Below are positions 57,834-64,000 of a stretch of 64,000 bases of DNA, piece after piece (within the stretch, counting starts at the first letter, position 1; every line of letters begins with the position of its first letter). The notes below the pieces were generated by a model that was not told the DNA's origin, ran no database searches, and was given only the letters and a program-made list of their open reading frames with translations. This DNA comes from Symsagittifera roscoffensis. Its lineage: Eukaryota > Xenacoelomorpha > Acoela > Convolutidae. Where the stretch lies: the NCBI RefSeq assembly GCF_963678635.1, contig NC_087070.1, forward strand, positions 12,432,539 through 12,496,538, given 5' to 3'. The position numbers and the translations under genes were made by a program.

Positions 57834-58592
57834 CCTGGAAGGCACCTAAGACAGATACACAGCTGATGAGTTTTTTGGGATTCGCTAATTATTATCGAGA
57901 GTTCATCAAGGGGTATGCTGACAAAATATACCCCATGCAGAGGTTGATGAGAAACAAGGGCAAAAAGTTCACCTGGACTGATGAGGCGCAAGTTTCATTT
58001 GAAAACATCAAACGTGAACTTTGCGAGGCACCGGTCCTCGGCATGCCGACAGAGAAGGGGATGTTCGTGCTGGACATGGATGCATCAGTGGTTGCGATAT
58101 CGGGCATACTTCACCAGGAGCAGGAGTGGAACGGGAGAACGGTTCTTCGTCCGATAGCCTTCGGGAGTAAAGTCCTGAGTGATACTGAAATGAAGTACGG
58201 CGCACCAAAAGCGGAGATGTTTGCGGTGATCACTTTCGTGGAAAAATACAGGGCCTACTTGGGGAGTGCTCCCTACAAGTTACGTGTGGATAATCGTGCC
58301 CTTGCCTGGCTGAAAACCTATTCGATGGACCAAAGTTATATTGGTCGTTGGATCGTGCGCCTGGATGGATACCACATGATCATAGAGCACCGTACCCGTG
58401 ACAAGCATCAGAACGCAGATAGCCTCAGTAAAAAGACAGAATTTTATGAGCGCCTCGAGGATAAACAGGCTAACCAATCAGAGATCAAAGACGGGTTTTC
58501 CTTTCTGGACAAAGAAACCTACGACAAACTGCCACTTACTAGGTGGTTAGACAAGTCAGGGCATCCTATACCCGGACACCCTGACCTTCCAG
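57031..58592. repeat. 777-bp tandem duplication with 8-bp inverted filler
   Basis: 57031-57807 is repeated as 57816-58592; the two look identical. The 8 bases between them, GTCAGCAC, are the complement of bases just inside the repeat, so the junction forms a perfect 17-bp hairpin: CTTCCAGGTCAGCACCG, loop GTTGAAG, CGGTGCTGACCTGGAAG (57801-57841). The insertion is 785 bp and shifts the pol frame by two. Confidence 0.95.
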
Positions 58593-59200
58593 TGGAGACG
58601 GCCGCGGAGATAAAGCTTTTAGCCAGAGGCGAGCCCGTTCCGTTGGATCTGCTAGTTCGATCCAACTTGGTGCAGCAAGAACTTACCAGATTAGGTATAA
58701 ACAGCATGGCTCTGTTGAACAGGACGGTGAACGTGGCGCCGGACGTCATGGGAAAGCTCCGTGACTTGTTGGACAGGGAAGTGGATAGGCATGATCGTGA
58801 ATGGATGGAGACCATGCAGCGGTTGACTGTCAACGAGAGAACAGAGAAGAGGCCAGTGTCCATTCGCAGCCGAGGCGTTGAACGGGATTGCAGGTCGATT
58901 GTCAACCAGCTGGTGAGCTCGATGCCGAAGGAGGTCTTGTTGAGAACTTCGTTCACTGAATATGGAACACTGAATCAGAACCAAACTACTGAGGAAGTCA
59001 GGATCAGGTCGAAATCTAGCTTCACGAGGAGAGTGCATTTCACGGATGCAAAAGAAGAATACGAGCCGAGCCCAGATTGTTCGTCCGTGGACGAGACAAT
59101 TCCGGGGAGTCTGATACATTCGAGCCAGTCAAGGACGACTCGTCTGAGGAGTCAGACACCTTTGAGCCCGTGCAGGACGACTTGTCCGGGGAGAGGTTGA
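57827..59200 (+). pseudogene. pol: RNase H (second copy) and linker of element 2
   Basis: It repeats the RT thumb and RNase H region inside the duplication, then goes on into the linker (SNLVQQELTRLGINSMALLN) that element 1 also has. It ends after a one-base shift near 59090. Confidence 0.82.
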
Positions 59201-60735
59201 CGAGACCACCTAGGGACAGAATTTTGTCCGGGGAGTCGAGAAACATCTCAGACAACTTGGAATATGATGTTGAGGAATCAGTCGACTCAAGTGTTGACTC
59301 GAGGCCCCAGTCCTGGGACAACACGTCTGAAACAACTTCCAATTCCGATATGTCAGAGATCGCAATCCACTCCTTATTGGTAGACTGGAAGCAGCGTGGG
59401 CTGGACCGAGAAACACATCAGGATCCAGACAGGGACAGATACACCTCAGATGAAGAGGGCACTGTGGTAGATAATGCCGCAGACGAGCTCGAGCTGATAG
59501 CAGTTTCGAAACGCCCAACCAGATTGCTGCCACAGGGTACGGTCGTCCGTACCAATCTGGAACCATCTGTGCAGGAAGCGACGCCTTTGAAAAAGATATG
59601 GTGTGTCAAGTTGATGGACGATGCTCATGCTCCGGAGATAATGAGTGGGCAAATGAACGTGGTAAAGACGTATTTGAAAGCCAGGTACAGGCTGTCGGAT
59701 CTCCTAAGGGCTCAACGAAATGATAGAATGACGAGCAGTCTGAAGAGATGGATCGAGAATGGAGCACCTGACAAGGGAGACTTGGAAGAAGACAGCTACA
59801 AGATCTTGAAGCGCTTCTACCTGAAGCGAAACGACTTGTTATACCTGAATAAGGACGGAATCGTTGCCTGCAAGCGAAAAGAGGAGGACAAGGTCCTCTA
59901 TAAATACAATTCAATAGTGTTACCACAGTTGTACCAGACCGAATTGCTCTTTCGCTCACATGATCAGATGGGCCATCAAGGCATGGACAAAGTGTATAAC
60001 AGGATACAGAAACGATTCGAATGGCCGGGATTGAAAAAGGCTTGTGAGAAGTGGATCGCCGCATGCCTGTCATGTCAGCAGGCGAAGGATCCCAGGAAAC
60101 TAAGGTTCCCCCTACAGTCAATAGAGTCGTCAGGTTTCAACGAAGTGGTGCAAATTGATCATCAGAAAATCTGCATGACAGCAACGGGCTATAATCAGGT
60201 GCTGGTAATGATCGACCATTTTACGAAGTATGCGGAAGCAGCACCCTGCATGACAGCATCGGCGGAAGAAACATGTGATCATTTGATAAATGTGTGGATA
60301 GCGAGGCATGGCTGCCCCATCACGTTCCAATCGGACAATGGCAAAGCATTCGTGAGTGATCTCACGAAGGAGTTGATGAAAAGGTCGCAGGTAGCGCAGG
60401 CCCACTCGACCAATTATCACCCGCAAACGAATGGCCTAGTCGAGAGGCAAAACCGCACACTGGTATCCATGCTGAGAGTCTACTGCTCGCGTTACATGGA
60501 TGACTGGGACAAGCATTTGCCGCAAGTGATGGGTGCTTACAACAGCACGGAGCATTCCACCACGGGAATAAGTCCGCACATGATGTTAACGGGTCATGAA
60601 AAAGCGCTCCCCCTGACGTTTTTCTACCCTGAATATGAGGGGAAGAGGACAGCACCGCAGACGTACGTGCGGGATGTTATTAGAAGACAGCAGGACCTCA
60701 ATGACTTATGCAGGAGGAATACGCAACAGGCATAA
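59077..60735 (+). pseudogene. pol: Linker and integrase of element 2
   Basis: It starts in the LSGE-repeat linker (QDDLSGE, DRILSGES). The integrase has the HHCC finger (SHDQMGHQG ... CLSCQQ), then QIDHQK, FQSDNGKAF and HPQTNGLVERQ for the D,D,E triad. TAA at 60733-60735 is a nonsense change; the same frame continues beyond it. Confidence 0.87.
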
Positions 60736-61515
60736 ATTAGACAAAAAAGGAGGTTTGATAAAAGGACAGCTGATGCGAAGGCCTACTCAGTTGGCGACTA
60801 CGTCTGGGTGTTCCAGGAAGTGGTTCCGCCAAAGGGAACCAAGAAATTATTAAAGAAATGGCGTGGTCCATTTCAGATAACAGAAGTGCACCAAGGAGGT
60901 AGTTTTTATCGATTGAGCACTGGAAGAGCAGCTCATTATGAAAACATCAAACCACACAATGCCTCGTCAGAGGATTGGTGCATCCCAGCGGACATGCAAG
61001 AGGGAGACTATTTCATAGTGGATCCTGCTTGTGAAATGAATGAAAGGGGTACTCGCGACAAAAACGACGGGAATGAGGTGGTGGATGACTGCGACCTACC
61101 ACTGGATCTCGAGTTGACCGAGCGAGTAGAGGTGGACGATGAAACTCTACCCTATGCCGAGGAAGACTGGGACTGCCCGGAACAAATTGAAATTGACAAA
61201 GGAATACAGCCTGACTTTCCTCTCACTATGGAAACACGCCAAAGCAAGAGAGGAAAAAACCAGAAGAAATACAATCCGTACAGCGAGGATTTCGTTGTAG
61301 ACAGGATAGCTGTAAGTGATGTCATGGACTCGCTAGTGGGACTGGACGAAGTGGCGATGCTAGAAGAAATCGACTTGGTGAACGATATGGATCAAGATTG
61401 GTTCGACGATCGATCAGAACCGGAAGTGGAGTTCGAACCAGAAGCGGAACAGACTCATGACCAAGAACTAACGAACTTGCGCGTACTCGAATGGCTCCAT
61501 GATCTGCCGACATGA
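60736..61515 (+). pseudogene. GPY/F module and acidic linker of element 2
   Basis: Same frame as the integrase after the stop. VWVFQEVVPPKGTKKLLKK leads into WRGPFQITEV, the GPY/F module, then FYRLSTGRAAHYENIKPHN and about 200 acidic residues. The A run that shifts element 1 is short and in frame here. It ends at a 13-bp microduplication (CATGATCTGCCGA twice, 61497-61522). Confidence 0.82.
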
Positions 61516-62293
61516 TCTGCCGATTCAGGACGTCGATAAAGACGGCATCAAATACATCAGTCATGACAATACCGAGTCCAACTGGGTCGCCCCAGATGGT
61601 CCTCTACGTGTTCCACAGTCCAACCTCGACCTCCTAGACTTTGGGCGATCGACAGGGACGTCGATGGATATTTTTGTCCGGGGAGTGGGGGTAGGACTCA
61701 CCAACACCGAAAATCTGATAATAAAAAAATTGAAATCGGCAAGAGAAACCGGAGAACTAGAGACAGAGGGCGAGAATGCTAAAAAACCAACTTTTAGACG
61801 AATCTTTGAATCGTATTTTGATCTACCGAACCATTATTCGAACAATATTGTCATAACGGACAGCGATTTCATACTCACGGAACGCACGTGCGCCATAGCG
61901 ATAACCGCGGACGTAAGCTTCAAAACAGCACTAGCGGCTGACTTCAAAAGAGAGTATAAGAATATCGAGTTTTTATGGAAACAGAGGCCTGGTGTGGGAG
62001 GGATGATAGCGTTGCCCCCTGTTGCATCACAGATACCAGGGAAATATTTGTGTTTCCTGGTTACCAAGGCCACTGATAGGCAACACGTAGATCCAAAGAG
62101 CTTGGTATTGGCCTTGACTCGACTTAGGGATTTTTTGGTTGAGAGAGGAGTGACCTCTCTCTCGTTGCCAGTATACGATCCTAATAGGGGAAATCTACAC
62201 CCGAGAGAGTTGTACGCACTTGTACATGTGATATTTTCAGAGACTGACATAGAAGTTTACTTACATAAAAAATACTATTTGAGCATATGCTAA
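61499..62293 (+). pseudogene. Macrodomain-like C-terminus of element 2 Pol
   Basis: It follows the 13-bp duplication, which shifts the frame. Residues from about 105 match the element 1 domain closely: TCAIAITADVSFKTALAADF, KYLCFLVTKAT, LTRLRDFLVERGVTSLSLPV, ALVHVIFSETDIEVYL. The order of strands and helices and the FLVT...LPV...VF..TDI pattern resemble TARG1/Poa1 macrodomains, with the same altered ligand loops as element 1. Keeping those altered loops in both families suggests a changed but selected function. Stop TAA at 62291-62293. Confidence 0.75.
61646..61732 (+). promoter_or_regulatory. Conserved block with internal polypurine-tract-like sequence (element 2)
   Basis: Counterpart of 36566-36652. 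ATTTTTGTCCGGGGAG then TGGGGGTAGGACT is identical over about 33 bases in a region where the coding flanks differ. Confidence 0.6.
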
Positions 62294-62778
62294 GAATTGC
62301 GCTCGGCGATAAGTGGTTTTTATTAAGTTACTCGATAAGAATTAGAGTCAAGTTTTAGATTAGGTTAGGTTTTAGGTACAGTATTAGGGAATATGTTTTT
62401 ATGTGATGGTATAGGCGTGTGATGTTTTTGTTTTTTATGTGTTATGTTATTGTTATGATATGTTTCATGTGATTGTTATGATGTGTCATAAAAGACCTGG
62501 GGTACTCCAGGTCATCAAGGTGACAGCGCACATTCGTGCTACCCTGACAAAGATAAAGGTGGACGATCCACCTTGGTGCTAAATTTTTAAATCAGAATTA
62601 AGAAGAGGATTTCAATGGAGAGTTTTAAAGAGTTGAATGATGTTGTATCCAAAAATGATGGTTTTAAGTCGCGACTTGTTTTTTAGATCTTGATTGATCG
62701 GAAATTGTTTACTGAATCCATTGAATCGAAACGAGACAGGAAGACACTACACGACAGCAAGAATCAACACGATAAGAA
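62294..62778 (+). promoter_or_regulatory. Inter-ORF region of element 2 with hairpins and a candidate 3' splice site
   Basis: Two good hairpins: GACCTGG/CCAGGTC (62494-62513) and AAGGTGGA/TCCACCTT (62556-62574). The acceptor-like CTTGTTTTTTAG ends at 62686 and is followed by ATCTTGATTGATC, shared with element 1. No gene in the stretch. Confidence 0.55.
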
Positions 62779-64000
62779 ATGGGTGATACGAACGAACTCA
62801 TGGAATTCCTCTCAGCGAGTCTAGGAGCGACTCTAGACGAGATCTATCAGCGGCTGATCGATTGTGATTTCACACGAGAAGACCCGGGGCTGGCGATGTT
62901 TGTGGTCGCGCTACTCAATGCATTAGGACGAGAGGGTCGAGGGAATCGCCCTACGGAAGTCGTGTTGATGTTGGCCTTCGGTGAGTCCGGGACCGCCGAT
63001 AGAGGCCGAAATCGAATGATGAGATGGAGGCGTGGAGAAATGTCTGGCCTCGACCTGGCTCGTGAGCCAGGACTAGGCGAACAGAGGGACCACCGGCTAG
63101 GTGAGATGCCCTTACCAGTCCAACCGGCGCAGCCACTCATCGGAGCGAAGAGACAACGTGATGGGCCAGGCCCGTCACATTCGGTCGACTCCCCTACAGC
63201 TGCTCCTCCTTCGAAGAAAGTGAGGGTGAGTGAAATAAAGATCCAGACGTCGGAGACGATCGAGACGCTGGAAAAGAAGGAGAAAGATCAGAGCGAGCTG
63301 TGTGCCAAACTCCAGGAGTATAGGGCAATAGCTCGAGAAAGAAACGAATGGAAGAAGAAATACGAAGATCTCCAGGTGGCTTATAAGGAGGATGAAATAA
63401 AGCACCTGAAGGAGCTGTATATGGCGAAGGTGAGCCAGGTGTCACCGGAAGTTCTGGCGAGCATGAGATCCTCGGAGGGATCCAACGACACACGCCCCGG
63501 GACAACAGCCCAGGAGCTGTGTGTATCGAGAGGGCCCGAGGTTCTGGATTTACGTGCATCGAGAGAGCCCGAGGCTCCTCAGCAGACACGATTGTCTGCT
63601 TCTAGTCAAAGGTTCACGATACCAGACCCTTCTGACACTTACCTCGCTCCTCAGTTCCAAGAATCGTTCAACCAAGTGGCCAGAGCAACGATGGATGAGA
63701 TCAGCCGAACCACTGGACGGACATTGGGTAGGATCGTTCCTTCCCAGCGTCGTGATCAGTCATCTAATAGCTCGGAGCGAGCACCCCACACGATAGTGCC
63801 CTCGGGGACTGCGCATGGCAGAACCTATCAAAAGTCCCGCGTGGTAGATATTAGGAAGAATCTGATGACACGGCACCAGTTCACGCAAGTAGCTGCGAAG
63901 CATCCTCGAGCCTGCCTGAATAACATGAGCTGGAACCCCGCTGCGAGCGACCAGGTAATTCCCCCAGGGAGTCGCCACTTGATCATAGGAGACAGTTTGG
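62779..64000 (+). CDS. ORF2 of element 2: coiled coil and start of SGNH hydrolase (partial)
   Basis: Open from ATG at 62779 to the window edge, 407 codons with no stop. The N-terminal ~75 residues match element 1 ORF2 (LDEIYQRLIDCDF, NRPTEVVLMLAFGE). A nuclear-signal-like PPSKKVRV, then a coiled coil at about residues 150-220 (LEKKEKDQSELCAKLQEY) follow. The linker keeps the TIPDPSDT motif. The window ends inside RHLIIGDSL, the SGNH nucleophile block. Being intact so far, it is the best-preserved coding region of element 2. Confidence 0.87.
   Translation, partial: MGDTNELMEFLSASLGATLDEIYQRLIDCDFTREDPGLAMFVVALLNALGREGRGNRPTEVVLMLAFGESGTADRGRNRMMRWRRGEMSGLDLAREPGLGEQRDHRLGEMPLPVQPAQPLIGAKRQRDGPGPSHSVDSPTAAPPSKKVRVSEIKIQTSETIETLEKKEKDQSELCAKLQEYRAIARERNEWKKKYEDLQVAYKEDEIKHLKELYMAKVSQVSPEVLASMRSSEGSNDTRPGTTAQELCVSRGPEVLDLRASREPEAPQQTRLSASSQRFTIPDPSDTYLAPQFQESFNQVARATMDEISRTTGRTLGRIVPSQRRDQSSNSSERAPHTIVPSGTAHGRTYQKSRVVDIRKNLMTRHQFTQVAAKHPRACLNNMSWNPAASDQVIPPGSRHLIIGDSL

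Larger units (their letters stand above)
49353..64000 (+). mobile_element. Gypsy element 2 (family 2), truncated by the window edge
   Basis: LTR 49353-50236, primer-binding-like site 50249, leader 50264-53322, gag-pro-pol-macrodomain 53323-62293, then the SGNH ORF from 62779 to the edge. It has the same plan as element 1 but is well diverged, with mostly different synonymous sites and a different leader motif. Lesions: one-base shifts near 55757 and 59090, a 785-bp duplication, a TAA at 60733, a 13-bp duplication at 61497, and an in-frame loss in RT. None coincides with an element 1 lesion. Confidence 0.88.

Overview
This is animal nuclear DNA, from an invertebrate I cannot place further. It has GT-AG introns, one multi-exon ubiquitin-ligase gene, tRNA-derived SINEs, several LINE types, a Mutator-like DNA transposon, a Tc1/mariner-type MITE, a BEL/Pao remnant and two very long Ty3/Gypsy elements. 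I see no operons, ribosome-binding sites or CRISPR arrays.

Layout. 1-4.2 kb: BEL/Pao remnant (minus), short repeats, and a decayed Jockey-like LINE split by a 728-bp MITE. 4.46-21.52 kb (minus): a complete eight-exon gene for a Mahogunin (MGRN1/RNF157)-type RING E3 ligase. The exons join in frame to 409 codons plus stop. Its 11.3-kb intron 6 holds a MULE transposon, dispersed repeats, a purine tract and a 4 x 1050-bp tandem array; its 2.9-kb intron 2 holds a LINE with a possible restriction-like endonuclease. 22.1-23.06 kb: an inverted LTR fragment. 23.2-43.2 kb: Gypsy element 1, about 20 kb with a nested LINE. 41.98-52.55 kb: a 5.3-kb tandem duplication that carries the 3' end of element 1, a spacer and the 5' end of a second family. 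49.35 kb to the right edge: Gypsy element 2, truncated by the window.

The most interesting content is the Gypsy pair. The two elements are well diverged yet share one plan: a ~0.9-kb LTR, a primer-binding-like site, a ~3-kb untranslated leader full of short CCGGAGGG-type motifs, a covarying RNA hairpin module, then one giant Gag-protease-RT-RNase H-integrase frame. This frame runs on through a GPY/F module and an acidic linker into a macrodomain-like C-terminus. A separate downstream ORF encodes a coiled coil and an SGNH/GDSL hydrolase with its catalytic residues, preceded by a conserved 3' splice-site-like sequence that suggests a spliced second mRNA. The purine tract next to the 3' LTR recurs inside the coding region, which suggests several plus-strand start sites for an unusually long cDNA. 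Both elements carry disabling lesions at different places, so the shared features come from a formerly active lineage.
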